A DNA stretch of 48,892 nucleotides from Thermodesulfobacteriota bacterium (GTDB taxonomy: Bacteria > Desulfobacterota > Desulfomonilia > UBA1062). The notes under the pieces are model-generated. The model searched no databases and was not told the origin of the DNA. It worked only from the letters and a program-made list of their open reading frames with translations. Location of the stretch: positions 1-48,892 of the forward strand of contig JALOOZ010000001.1 in NCBI GenBank assembly GCA_025454155.1, read 5' to 3'. Below, one piece after another: positions 1 through 8,861 of the stretch; the first letter of the stretch is position 1, and each line of letters begins with the position of its first letter. Made by a program: the position numbers and the translations under genes.

Positions 1-149
1 CCGCCAAGTGCTACGGCGGCGACATCACGCGCAAGCGCAAGCTGCTGGAAAAGCAGAAGAAGGGCAAGAAGCGGATGAAAATGGTGGGCTCGGTGAGCAT
101 CCCGCAGAGCGCCTTCCTGGCGGTGCTGAAATCCGACACGGATTCGTGA
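1..149 (+). CDS. lepA: Elongation factor 4 (LepA), C-terminal end only
   Basis: Partial gene running in from the left edge; reading starts at base 3 and gives 48 residues before TGA. The tail has the lysine/arginine-rich C-terminal signature of LepA: a [19 protein letters not shown] stretch, then a KRMK segment and the [13 protein letters not shown] end. LepA is a ribosome-associated GTPase that back-translocates or remodels stalled ribosomes; its GTPase domain lies outside the window. The stop overlaps the start of hemW (TGATG), so the two genes are probably translationally coupled. LepA next to HemW is a common bacterial arrangement. The identification rests on the highly conserved C-terminus. 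Confidence 0.93.
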   Translation, partial: AKCYGGDITRKRKLLEKQKKGKKRMKMVGSVSIPQSAFLAVLKSDTDS

Positions 150-1282
150 TGGCCCAGGAGACCTCGATTCCCGGTCTTTACGTCCACATCCCGTTCTGCG
201 CATCCAGGTGCGGATACTGCGACTTTTTTTCCGTCACGGACATGGGGCTCATGGCCGGCTTCATGCTGGCACTGGTCGGAGAGATCGATGCCTGCCGAGG
301 GGAGTTCCGCGAGTTCGACACCGTCTACCTCGGCGGAGGAACTCCGTCCCTGCTTCCCCTGCAGCAGCTGGAAAGGATCATGGACAGGATTCGGCGTGTC
401 TTCAGGATCCTTCCCGGGGCCGAAATCACCATCGAAATCAACCCTGCCGACTGGAGACGCGATGAGCTGTTTGCGGTACGCGAACTGGGCATCAACCGGA
501 TCTCCATCGGTATCCAGTCGTTCGACGAGAAGGAGCTGGCCCTTCTCGGCCGCCGGCATGGCAGGGAACAGGCACTGCGCACCCTGGAAGACGCCGCTGC
601 GTCTGGGTTCGACAACCTGGGCCTTGACCTGATCTACGGCCTGCCCGGACAGGAGTTCCGTCAGTGGCAGGCCTCCCTCGTGCAGGCCCTGGCCTTCGAA
701 CCCGCCCACGTCTCATGCTATGAACTGGAGCTCAAGCCCCGCACGCCGCTGGGCCGCCGGTATGAGCAGGGCGAATTCCCTGTGCGCACCGAAGCCACCC
801 AGCGAGACTTCTTCATGAAAACATCGGAATTCCTGGAGGGGTCGGGATACATCCACTACGAGGTCTCCAGCTTCGCCAGGGGCATGGGCATGGCATCGCG
901 GCACAACCAGAAATACTGGGACCACACGCCCTACCTGGGCCTCGGTCCATCTGCCCATTCCTTCAGGGACGGGCGGCGCTGGTGGAACCATGAATCCATC
1001 GGAGATTACATCCGTGATCTCGAAAACGGGAAGCGTCCCGTCAGCGGCAGGGAAGAGCTCACCGCCGAACAGCTGGCCCTGGAGGCTCTCTTCCTGGGCC
1101 TCAGGACAAGCAGGGGGATCCACCTCGGGCAGTACCGCAGCCGCTACGGCATCGACCTCATGGCGGAAAAGGGCCCATTACTGAAGGACCTGGGCAGGGC
1201 AGGCCTCATCGATATCGAACGAGACAGCATCCGCCCCACCCGTACCGGCATGGCTGTGGCTGACAGCCTGGCCCTGCTGTAG
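149..1282 (+). CDS. hemW: Radical SAM haem chaperone HemW (oxygen-independent coproporphyrinogen oxidase-like)
   Basis: A 377-residue protein. The N-terminal YVHIPFCASRCGYCDFF segment carries the radical-SAM CxxxCxxC cluster motif (Cys17, Cys21, Cys24), followed by LGGGTPSLL and the EINP and GIQSF elements usual for the HemN/HemW family. HemW is thought to bind haem and deliver it to membrane respiratory proteins; true HemN enzymes are longer. The open frame extends upstream to base 8, but that part overlaps lepA and reads as low-complexity out-of-frame sequence, so I take the ATG at 149, which overlaps the lepA stop. The length fits HemW. A haem-trafficking role suits the multihaem cytochrome elsewhere in the window. 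Confidence 0.92.
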   Translation: MAQETSIPGLYVHIPFCASRCGYCDFFSVTDMGLMAGFMLALVGEIDACRGEFREFDTVYLGGGTPSLLPLQQLERIMDRIRRVFRILPGAEITIEINPADWRRDELFAVRELGINRISIGIQSFDEKELALLGRRHGREQALRTLEDAAASGFDNLGLDLIYGLPGQEFRQWQASLVQALAFEPAHVSCYELELKPRTPLGRRYEQGEFPVRTEATQRDFFMKTSEFLEGSGYIHYEVSSFARGMGMASRHNQKYWDHTPYLGLGPSAHSFRDGRRWWNHESIGDYIRDLENGKRPVSGREELTAEQLALEALFLGLRTSRGIHLGQYRSRYGIDLMAEKGPLLKDLGRAGLIDIERDSIRPTRTGMAVADSLALL

Positions 1283-1338
1283 CATGTCAACATCACCAAT
1301 GAACTTGAAAGACCGGAGGAAATTATTCCATTGATTTT

Positions 1339-1365
1339 ATAACGCTGTTATTATAACAGGGTTAT
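1339..1365. promoter_or_regulatory. 27-base near-perfect palindrome, likely TetR-type operator
   Basis: Two half-sites of the type ATAAC-n-CTGTTAT are arranged around a central T at 1352; 12 of 13 base pairs match, the exception being 1344/1360. It lies 24 bases upstream of the TetR-type gene and overlaps a TATAAC hexamer (1352-1357) that could be a -10 box. Long palindromes just ahead of an autoregulated TetR gene are typical operators, so I infer that the regulator at 1389 binds here and controls itself and the GRE genes behind it. It has little G+C and no following T-run, which argues against a terminator for hemW. Confidence 0.7.
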
Positions 1366-1388
1366 CCTAATGGTGGGGGTATTCCCGT

Positions 1389-2039
1389 ATGCCTCGAACA
1401 CCCCGGTCACAACGTGAGATCGATCTCGTAAAAAAGGAAATCCTCGACTCCGCCTTGGAGTTCATCCTAGCGGACGGCTTCCAGAATCTCAGCATGCGCA
1501 AGCTCGCCTCCAGGCTGGGCATGACCGCCACGACCATATACAATTACTTTTCAAACAAGGACGAGATAAACCTCATGATCCGCATGCGCGGCTCCGAGTT
1601 GCTCTACCAGCGATTTCTGAAGTGCTGTGATCAGCACACCGACCCCCTCTTGAAGATGCAAGCCATGATCCGTGCCTATTTCGATTTCGGCATCAGCTAC
1701 CCTAATTACTACGATATCCTGTTCAACCTGCACACTCCCAAATACCTCGACTACATAGGGACTGATCTGGAACCTATTGCTCGAACGGAAAAGGAGTCGT
1801 CTCTGCGGAACTATGAGATCGTTGCCAGGACTCTTGCGGAGGTCATGTGCATCCGGGGCGACGTGAGCCATGATCTTGTGAAAGACAGGACCATCCAGAT
1901 GTGGTGCGAAATCCACGGTACTATCTGCCTCCATAACAGTAACTTGCTGCGTGAAATTGATGACAATCCGGCGGAATTGACAGGTCGCATGATAGACGAC
2001 GTCATCGCTCGCCTCATGAGATTCGGAGACGAGCAGTAG
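1389..2039 (+). CDS. TetR/AcrR-family transcriptional regulator
   Basis: A 216-residue protein. An N-terminal helix-turn-helix domain (about residues 12-60) contains the TetR signature: LSMRKLASRLGMTATTIYNYF followed by a negatively and positively charged KDE turn. The remaining ~150 residues are an all-helical ligand-binding and dimerisation region with no recognisable ligand class. It lies 65 bases ahead of GRE1 on the same strand and behind the 27-base palindrome at 1339-1365. I infer a local repressor of the GRE1-activase-alcohol dehydrogenase genes, relieved by the substrate or a related small molecule. The fold assignment is firm; the effector is unknown. Confidence 0.88.
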   Translation: MPRTPRSQREIDLVKKEILDSALEFILADGFQNLSMRKLASRLGMTATTIYNYFSNKDEINLMIRMRGSELLYQRFLKCCDQHTDPLLKMQAMIRAYFDFGISYPNYYDILFNLHTPKYLDYIGTDLEPIARTEKESSLRNYEIVARTLAEVMCIRGDVSHDLVKDRTIQMWCEIHGTICLHNSNLLREIDDNPAELTGRMIDDVIARLMRFGDEQ

Positions 2040-2104
2040 GAAGTCGACTCTGCGCCTCGGGAAATCCGTACCGGTATCATATGCTACCTGAAAGGAGGAC
2101 TGTC

Positions 2105-5100
2105 ATGCAGCAGCATGTGGCCGCACAGCACCAGACACCCGGGGGTGCCGTGCAGAAGAAGAGATCCACGAACTTTCTCGTGAACGTGCTTTTGCACGCC
2201 ATGGCCATGTTTTTCAACAGGCGCAGCTCGCTCAGGAAGTACCTTGCGAGCGACAATGGATGGCTCAATTTCACGGTGGGGATACGGACCGAGGCCGGTT
2301 CGGTCGAGAGCGCCATCTCATTTCAGAACGGGAAGGTCTCCGTCGCCCACCACATACCCGCCAACGCCGACGTCGTGGTGATCCTCGCATCCGACACAGC
2401 GCTCAAGAAGCTCCTCACCGCCCCGACCACCGAGCAAGTCTACATGCTGCTCAAGAGCGAGATGAGGACCGAAGGCAAACAGACATACCTGCTCATGTTC
2501 CTCTTCCTCGTCTCCGTTCTCCTCCACAATCAGCAGATAAAGGGCCTGGAGAAGGAACGTGCCCACTTCAGGAAGAGCGCCTTCAGCGAATGCCCGCAGC
2601 ATCGCCCCGAATTGAGCAGGGAACTGGCCGAACGCAGGGCGCAACGCATGGTGGCGGAGTCAGTGGACCCGGGCGTGAAATTCCTGGGGGATCCCTATCT
2701 GCCGCAGTTCACCCTCGAGGACTTCCCCCGCCTGAAAAAGTTCCTCGACCTCCATTTCGACACCAGGGCACAGGTCTGCATCGAGATGCCCAAACTCCTC
2801 ACCGAGTGGCACAAGAAGAACGGCTTCGACGCCAAGCCAGACGGCACGCCGTGGGTCCCGGAGCTCAGGCGGGGGTACGCCTTCAAGTACATCATGGAAA
2901 ACCGCAGACCTATCATCCGGAAGGACGACCTCGTGGCAGGCACCACGACCTCGAAAGAGGTCGGGGCCTTACCGTATGTCGATGCGGCAGGGACATACCT
3001 CTGGCCGGAGCTCTTCACCGTACCCCACCGGCTACTCTTCCCCTACGACATCACGGAGGAGGAGGCCTGGACCCTCCACCATGAGATCTTCCCCTACTGG
3101 GCGGATAAAAACTTCAGGGAACGCCTCCGCAGCAGGCACAATGACCCACTGGCACTGCGGATCGACGAGCGTTTCGCCGTATATTTCTCCTTCAAATCCT
3201 CCGCCTTCTCACACATCATTCCGGATTTCCCTCGAATCCTTCGTCTGGGAACACACGGCATAATCGAGGAGATCCGGGCCGACATGACACGGGACCCTGG
3301 CGATGCAGGCAGGAATGCTGCACGGGAGGCCATGATCGTCTCCCTCGAGGGGCTTGCAGCCTATTCCAAGAACCTCGCGAGGCAGGCGGCTGATGATGCG
3401 GCATCAGAGGCCGACCTGAAGCGCAGGATCGAGCTGGAGAACCTCTCAGGCGTGTGCACCCGGGTGGTGGAATACCCGGCGCGCACCCTCGACGAGGCGG
3501 TCAATGCAATCTGGATCTCCATGGTGGGCGCCCATATCGAGAACACCAACGCAGGGCTGTCCCTCGGGAGGCTGGACCAGTGGCTCCAGCCGTACTTCGA
3601 GGCCGACATGGCCAAGCTCGAAACAAACCAAGAACGTGAAGCATACATCAAACACGCCATCGAGCTCATCGGTTGCTTCTTCTTCCGCTGCACCGACCAC
3701 CTCCCCTGCATGCCCTACATAGCGACAATCTACTTCGGAGGGAGTTCCTCCGACCAGGCGATCACCCTGGGGGGCGTGAACCCGGATGGCGAGGACGCAG
3801 TGAACGACATGACCTATCTTTTTCTCAAGGTCACGGAGATGCTCTCGCTCCGCGACCCCAACATGAACGCACGCTACCACCCCGGCAAGAACAGCGACAC
3901 CTACCTCAAGCGCCTCTGCGAGGTGAATCTCACCACAGCCGCAACCCCGTCCATGCACAACGACGCAGTCATCATGGAGTCGCTCAGGCAATTCAACTAC
4001 GACGAGCGAGACCTGAACGACTGGGCTGCGGTTGGGTGTGTGGAGCCCACCATCGCCGGCAAGCACACCGGACATACCAACTTCCAGCTGATCAACCTGG
4101 TGGCGGCCCTGGAGATGGCCCTCAACAACGGGACCCACCCCCTCATGCGGTGGAAACTCGGACCCGACACCGGGGTAATCGAGAATGGCGATTTCAAGAG
4201 CTTCGAACAGTTCTATGAGGCCTTTCTCACCCAATTCACTTTTCTGATCGACCAGTCCATACAGCTCAACAACTGGTATGCTGCGGAGCACCAGTACGTG
4301 CGGCCCACACCGTACATCTCCGCCCTCATCGACGGATGCAGCCGCAACGGCCTGGACGCCACGAAGGGCGGCGCAAAATACAACAGCTCCGGCACCGCCA
4401 TCATCGGGCTGGCAGACGTTACCGATTCGCTCATGGTCATCAAGAAGCTGGTCTTCGACGAAAAGAAGGTTCCTTTCGCCCACCTCAAGCGGGCCGTGGA
4501 TACCGATTTTCGGAATGACCCGGCACTCCATGCCATGGTCACCAAGAAGGTGCCCTTCTTCGGCTCCGGCAGCGACGAGGCGGTGGCCATGGCCAACCGC
4601 ATCACCAAGTTCGCCCACGACTACTACACCCCGATTCCGCACTATCGCGGCGGGAAGTACACGGTGGGCTTCTGGTCCATGTCCCAGCATGTCGCCTTCG
4701 GCACGCTTACCGGTGCGCTGCCGTCCGGTAGGCGGGCAGGCCAACCCTTCACCCCCGGCCTAACCCCGGAGCCGAACGCATCGAGAAGCCTCCTGGACAA
4801 TATGCGCGACGTGGCGCGCCTCGATCCGCACAACATCACCAACAACCTGGCCTTTAATGTAAAGATCGTTCCTTCCCCCCATGATACCCGGGAGAAGGCG
4901 GTGCAGGATATGTTCTCCTACGTGAAGACCTACTTCACCCTCGGCGGCATGCAGATGCAGATGAACGTGGTGACCTCTGACACGCTGCGGGACGCCATGG
5001 CCTACCCGGACAGCTACCGCAACCTGCTGGTCCGGATCTCGGGCTACAACGCCTACTTCGTAACCCTTCACAGAGACCTGCAGCTCGAGCTCATCCACCG

Positions 5101-5125
5101 GGCCGAGTACGGCATCGAACGGTGA
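2105..5125 (+). CDS. Glycyl radical enzyme 1 with N-terminal SCP-2-like domain
   Basis: A 1006-residue PFL-like enzyme, about 170-200 residues longer than usual GREs. The start is the ATG at 2105, behind AAAGGAGG; an in-frame ATG at 2081 lacks a site. Residues ~50-142 look like an SCP-2 sterol-carrier fold (an FxxGK turn, an ADVVVIL strand and a late charged-glycine-lysine turn), followed by a helical linker; the PFL-type barrel starts near residue 195. The active-site motif is VGCVEPT with Cys645 and Glu647, and the glycyl loop is RISGYNAYF with Gly980. Cys-x-Glu is the signature of GRE eliminases such as glycerol/diol dehydratase and choline or isethionate lyases, so C-X bond cleavage is likely. 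The substrate is unknown; the fused lipid-binding fold hints at a hydrophobic one. An activase and an alcohol dehydrogenase follow. Confidence 0.9.
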   Translation: MQQHVAAQHQTPGGAVQKKRSTNFLVNVLLHAMAMFFNRRSSLRKYLASDNGWLNFTVGIRTEAGSVESAISFQNGKVSVAHHIPANADVVVILASDTALKKLLTAPTTEQVYMLLKSEMRTEGKQTYLLMFLFLVSVLLHNQQIKGLEKERAHFRKSAFSECPQHRPELSRELAERRAQRMVAESVDPGVKFLGDPYLPQFTLEDFPRLKKFLDLHFDTRAQVCIEMPKLLTEWHKKNGFDAKPDGTPWVPELRRGYAFKYIMENRRPIIRKDDLVAGTTTSKEVGALPYVDAAGTYLWPELFTVPHRLLFPYDITEEEAWTLHHEIFPYWADKNFRERLRSRHNDPLALRIDERFAVYFSFKSSAFSHIIPDFPRILRLGTHGIIEEIRADMTRDPGDAGRNAAREAMIVSLEGLAAYSKNLARQAADDAASEADLKRRIELENLSGVCTRVVEYPARTLDEAVNAIWISMVGAHIENTNAGLSLGRLDQWLQPYFEADMAKLETNQEREAYIKHAIELIGCFFFRCTDHLPCMPYIATIYFGGSSSDQAITLGGVNPDGEDAVNDMTYLFLKVTEMLSLRDPNMNARYHPGKNSDTYLKRLCEVNLTTAATPSMHNDAVIMESLRQFNYDERDLNDWAAVGCVEPTIAGKHTGHTNFQLINLVAALEMALNNGTHPLMRWKLGPDTGVIENGDFKSFEQFYEAFLTQFTFLIDQSIQLNNWYAAEHQYVRPTPYISALIDGCSRNGLDATKGGAKYNSSGTAIIGLADVTDSLMVIKKLVFDEKKVPFAHLKRAVDTDFRNDPALHAMVTKKVPFFGSGSDEAVAMANRITKFAHDYYTPIPHYRGGKYTVGFWSMSQHVAFGTLTGALPSGRRAGQPFTPGLTPEPNASRSLLDNMRDVARLDPHNITNNLAFNVKIVPSPHDTREKAVQDMFSYVKTYFTLGGMQMQMNVVTSDTLRDAMAYPDSYRNLLVRISGYNAYFVTLHRDLQLELIHRAEYGIER

Positions 5126-5144
5126 AGGGGAAATTCGAGGAACC

Positions 5145-6083
5145 ATGAAGAGCACCCCGGAAAAAGTTCAGCGCTCACCTCTCATCCTGGACATCAAGGG
5201 CAACTCCCTGGATGACGGCCCGGGCATCCGAAGCGTGGTCTTTTTCAAAGGCTGTCCTCTTTCATGCGTATGGTGCCATAACCCGGAAAGCAAGGGCTCC
5301 GGAGAGGAAATCTCATATGATGCGAAAGAGTGCATCGGCTGTGATACATGTCTCTCCACCTGTCCCAGGGGGGCCCTGTCGCGCGTGAACTCCCTCTATG
5401 TCGACCGGAACAGGTGCGATCTCTGCTTCGCCTGCACCGGGTTCTGCCCATCAGGTGCCCTGAGCAGGGTGGGCCGGGAGATGAGCATAGAGGAGATCGC
5501 TGCTAAGGTGATCGTGGACAAGCCCTTTTTTGAAACCTCAGGAGGGGGCGTGACACTCTCCGGAGGCGAACCGACCCTCTTCATGGACTTCGTCTCGCAG
5601 CTGCTTTCCCTCCTGAAAACCCACGGGATAGGCACCCTCCTCGAAACATGCGGCCAATTCGATCTCGATCGTTTCATGGACAGGTTGTATCCATATCTCG
5701 ATGCCATCTACTATGACATCAAGCTCATGGACTCGAAGGCTCATGAGCACTACTGCGGTGTGTCCAATGCGCGGATCCTCGACAACTTCACCAGACTGCA
5801 TGCCGCGGCTGCGGCCGACGGCAGGACGCTCCTCCCGCGGATTCCACTTATCCCTGACATCACCGATTCCACGGAAAACATTACCGGAATCGCCGGTTTC
5901 CTTGGTTGCCTCGGCGTCAAGAAAGCCGCGCTGTTGGCCTATAATCCCCTCTGGCACGAGAAGAGCGCCAAGATAGGAGCCGACGACCCCTGTCGCGACA
6001 ACCATCTGATGAGCTCCTGGCCGGAGTGCGAACGCCTGGAGCGCGCCAGGGAGATCTTCATGCAAGCGGGGATTGAGCCATGA
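5145..6083 (+). CDS. Glycyl radical enzyme activating enzyme 1 (radical SAM)
   Basis: A 312-residue PflA-type activase. The N-terminus has DDGPGIRS and then FFKGCPLSCVWCHNPES, with the radical-SAM cysteines Cys37, Cys41 and Cys44. An inserted double ferredoxin domain follows, with cysteines at 63, 66, 69, 73 and 91, 94, 97, 101, which is typical of activases for dehydratase- and decarboxylase-type GREs and absent from the short PflA. The TSGGGVTLSGGEP motif is intact. It starts 19 bases behind GRE1, with a CGAGG ribosome site, so it almost certainly generates the glycyl radical on Gly980 of GRE1 using S-adenosylmethionine and reduced ferredoxin or flavodoxin. Confidence 0.94.
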   Translation: MKSTPEKVQRSPLILDIKGNSLDDGPGIRSVVFFKGCPLSCVWCHNPESKGSGEEISYDAKECIGCDTCLSTCPRGALSRVNSLYVDRNRCDLCFACTGFCPSGALSRVGREMSIEEIAAKVIVDKPFFETSGGGVTLSGGEPTLFMDFVSQLLSLLKTHGIGTLLETCGQFDLDRFMDRLYPYLDAIYYDIKLMDSKAHEHYCGVSNARILDNFTRLHAAAAADGRTLLPRIPLIPDITDSTENITGIAGFLGCLGVKKAALLAYNPLWHEKSAKIGADDPCRDNHLMSSWPECERLERAREIFMQAGIEP

Positions 6084-6108
6084 GGGACTGGTCTTGGGAG
6101 GATTCACC

Positions 6109-7356
6109 ATGAAGGGACTCATGTTCAATTACAGCCTCCCCAGGATCGCCCTGAAAAAGGTCGGACTGGGCGGAGATTTCTTCCTGGTCAAATATAGCGA
6201 AACATGGCCGGTTCCGAAGATCTTTCACCCGAACCAGGTTCTGGTGAAAACCCGATTGGCAGGCATCTGCGCATCAGACCTGCATCAGATGACGGTCTCG
6301 ATGTCTCTGTATCCCAGCATCATGGCATCTCCCGTGAACCCCGTTCCCATGGGCCATGAAGTCGTGGGAACCATAGCTGAAGTCGGGTCAGCCGTCAGCG
6401 GGCTCCGGCCGGGGGATCGGGTTGTATATAATCCCGTGGCCCGGTGCTCCTTCTTCGGATTCAGGCCCTGCCCCAGCTGCCTGCAAGGTAACTACCAGCA
6501 CTGCTTCTGCCTTCTAGGCATTGGGGACGGGACCGATCGCGAGCGTGAGTGCGGCGGCAGGAGGAGGTTCGGGGGGTTCGGTGGAGGCGGGTTCAGCGAG
6601 AACCTGCTGGGGTATGAGAAACAATTCCACCTGGTTCCCGATCATGTGCCGGACGATGTGGCGGTGCTCGCCGAGCCCTTCACCATTGCCCTGCATGCGG
6701 TGGCACGTCATATGCCCCGGCATGATGACACCGTTGTCGTGGTGGGTGCGGGGATCATAGGTCTCCTTACCATAAAGGCGCTGAGGGCACTGGGCTCCCG
6801 ATGTCGGATCATCTCGCTGGCACGCTATCCCATGCAGGTGGAAATGGCCATCAAGCTCGGCGCCACCGAGGTCATATCGGAACGCGACATGAAAAAGCTC
6901 TATGACAGGGTTGCCGGAGCGACTGGGGGATCACTCTTTGCCCCGCTTCTCAGCAAGCAGGTGCTCTACGGCAACAAGGGCCCCGACATAATCTACGACA
7001 GCGTGGCCTCGGAATCTTCGGTGGAAGACGACCTCCGCCTTGTCAGGAGCAACGGTAAGGTCGTGCTCACCGGCCTGGATTTCCATATCACCCGAAAGGT
7101 GGACTGGTCGCTGGTGGTATGGAAAGAGATCGAGGTCACCGGAACCCTCTTTTCAGGAAAAGAGCCCATCGAAGAAAATGAGTTGGACGCCTTTGACATG
7201 GCACTAAAGCTCATGGCGAGCGATCCCTGTGGTTTCTCAGGCCTTGTCACCAACACCTTCCCGATTGAAAGATACCGGGAGGCCGTACAGTGCTTCCGTT
7301 CGAAAAAGGCGACCAACGCCATAAAAGTGGTGCTGGATTTCAGGGGGGTAAGTTAA
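6109..7356 (+). CDS. Zinc-dependent medium-chain alcohol dehydrogenase
   Basis: A 415-residue MDR-family oxidoreductase. It has the catalytic-zinc elements GICASDLH and GHEVVG, a cysteine cluster resembling a structural-zinc lobe (CPSC plus a nearby QHC), and the nucleotide-binding VVVVGAGIIGLL glycine motif. The start at 6109 is behind GGGAGG; the in-frame ATG at 6073 lies inside the activase gene and has no site. Between the zinc lobe and the cofactor domain is an odd Arg/Gly-rich insert (CGGRRRFGGFGGGGF). As the last gene of the GRE1 module it probably interconverts an aldehyde or ketone with an alcohol, either consuming the GRE1 product or making its substrate. Direction and substrate cannot be read from sequence. 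Confidence 0.88.
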   Translation: MKGLMFNYSLPRIALKKVGLGGDFFLVKYSETWPVPKIFHPNQVLVKTRLAGICASDLHQMTVSMSLYPSIMASPVNPVPMGHEVVGTIAEVGSAVSGLRPGDRVVYNPVARCSFFGFRPCPSCLQGNYQHCFCLLGIGDGTDRERECGGRRRFGGFGGGGFSENLLGYEKQFHLVPDHVPDDVAVLAEPFTIALHAVARHMPRHDDTVVVVGAGIIGLLTIKALRALGSRCRIISLARYPMQVEMAIKLGATEVISERDMKKLYDRVAGATGGSLFAPLLSKQVLYGNKGPDIIYDSVASESSVEDDLRLVRSNGKVVLTGLDFHITRKVDWSLVVWKEIEVTGTLFSGKEPIEENELDAFDMALKLMASDPCGFSGLVTNTFPIERYREAVQCFRSKKATNAIKVVLDFRGVS

Positions 7357-7383
7357 CACATCGCTCCGTCTTAAGGATGTGAT

Positions 7384-8850
7384 TCACCTCCGCCTCCCGC
7401 CGAAGATAGAACCGAGGACACCGCGGATGATCTGCCTGCCGACCTGGCTGCCGATGGCATGGGCAGCGCTCTTGGCCATGGCCGAGAAGAGGTCTGTGCC
7501 CTGGGAATGCCCCTTCGGGGATGCCTGCTTCTCCGCACGTACCTCCTCCTGTTCCTTCTCCGCCTGCTCGGCCCTGACCTTGAGCATCTCAAAGGCCGAT
7601 TCGCGGTCAATGGCCTTTTCGTAGTGGCCGTATATCACCGATCCCCTGATGATCTCCAGCCGCTCCTGGGCGCTCAGCGGGGTCAGCCGGCTGTGAGGGG
7701 GGCAGATGAAGGCCCGCTGCACCACCGTGGGGGCCCCTTTCTCGTCGAGCATCGACACCAGGGCCTCGCCGACCTCCAGCTCGGTTATCACCCTGGCCAC
7801 GTCCAGCCCCTCCCCTGAGCGGAATGTTTCCGCCGCTGCCTTCACGCTCTTCTGGTCTCTGGGAGTGAAGGCCCTCAGGGCATGCTGGACCCTGTTCCCC
7901 AGCTGTCCGAGGACGGTCTCCGGCAGGTCGATGGGATTCTGGGTGATGAAATAGATGCCCACACCCTTGGAGCGGATGAGGCGTACAACCTGCTCGATCT
8001 TCTCCACCAGTGCCTTGGGGGCATCGTCGAAGAGGAGATGTGCCTCATCGAAGAAGAAGACCAGCCTGGGCTTTTCAGGGTCGCCCACCTCCGGGAGCTG
8101 CTCGAAGAGCTCGGAGAGCATCCAGAGCAGAAAGGTGGCGTACAGCTTCGGAGACTGCATAAGCCTGTCGGCGGCGAGGATGTTGATGACCCCCTGCGCC
8201 TTCGTGTCGGCCTGCATGAGATCGTGGAGATTCAGGGCCGGCTCCCCGAAGAACTTTTCGCCGCCCTGATCCTCGAGGGTCAGCAGGCTGCGCTGGATGG
8301 CGCCGATGCTGGCCGATGAGATGTTCCCGTACTGCGTCTTGAACTGTTCCGCCTTATCTCCGACAAACTGGAGCATGGAGCGCAGATCCTTCAGGTCGAG
8401 CAGGAGGAGCCCATTGTCATCGGCGATCCTGAACACGATGGAGAGGACCCCGCTCTGGATCTCGTTGAGCATGAGGATGCGGCCCAGAAGCACCGGGCCC
8501 ATCTCTGAAACTGTGGTGCGGACCGGATGGCCCTGCTCCCCGAAGACGTCCCAGAAGACCACCGGATAACCTTCGAAGCCGAATCCCTCGAGGCCCAGCT
8601 GCCTGATGCGATCGTTGACCTTGGGATTATCACCGCCGGGCAGGGGAAGGCCGGAGAGGTCGCCCTTCACGTCCGCCATGAAGACGGGCACCCCGAAGGC
8701 ACTGAACTGCTCGGCCAGTGTCCTCAGCGTGATCGTCTTTCCGGTGCCAGTTGCACCCGCGATGAGGCCGTGGCGGTTGGCCATTCTCGGGATGATGGCG
8801 ATGTCGGACTGTGCCTTTGCAATGACAAGAGAACTCTGGTGTGCGCCCAT
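7384..8850 (-). CDS. HerA/DUF853-family ATPase (YjgR-like)
   Basis: A 488-residue P-loop ATPase of the HerA-like DUF853 family. Walker A is GATGTGKT at residues 32-39 and Walker B is LVFFFDEAH. The C-terminus has an Ala/Glu/Lys-rich helix and a glycine-rich tail ending GGRRR. The frame stays open upstream to 9357, but that part is a shadow of the crotonase gene; the ATG at 8850 has AAAGGAG in front. The family is related to DNA-pumping hexameric helicases, but its role in most bacteria is unsettled. It follows the crotonase-fold gene by 11 bases, so the two are probably cotranscribed, though nothing links them functionally. Confidence 0.87.
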   Translation of the reverse strand: MGAHQSSLVIAKAQSDIAIIPRMANRHGLIAGATGTGKTITLRTLAEQFSAFGVPVFMADVKGDLSGLPLPGGDNPKVNDRIRQLGLEGFGFEGYPVVFWDVFGEQGHPVRTTVSEMGPVLLGRILMLNEIQSGVLSIVFRIADDNGLLLLDLKDLRSMLQFVGDKAEQFKTQYGNISSASIGAIQRSLLTLEDQGGEKFFGEPALNLHDLMQADTKAQGVINILAADRLMQSPKLYATFLLWMLSELFEQLPEVGDPEKPRLVFFFDEAHLLFDDAPKALVEKIEQVVRLIRSKGVGIYFITQNPIDLPETVLGQLGNRVQHALRAFTPRDQKSVKAAAETFRSGEGLDVARVITELEVGEALVSMLDEKGAPTVVQRAFICPPHSRLTPLSAQERLEIIRGSVIYGHYEKAIDRESAFEMLKVRAEQAEKEQEEVRAEKQASPKGHSQGTDLFSAMAKSAAHAIGSQVGRQIIRGVLGSIFGGRRR

Positions 8851-8861
8851 GGTCACTCCTT

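Noticed and set aside
8-148. N-terminal extension of HemW
   Set aside because: It overlaps the genuine LepA C-terminus in another frame and looks like shadow sequence.
3446-4744. A 432-codon open frame antisense to GRE1
   Set aside because: It covers the conserved GRE1 barrel exactly antisense; no ribosome site or motif supports it.
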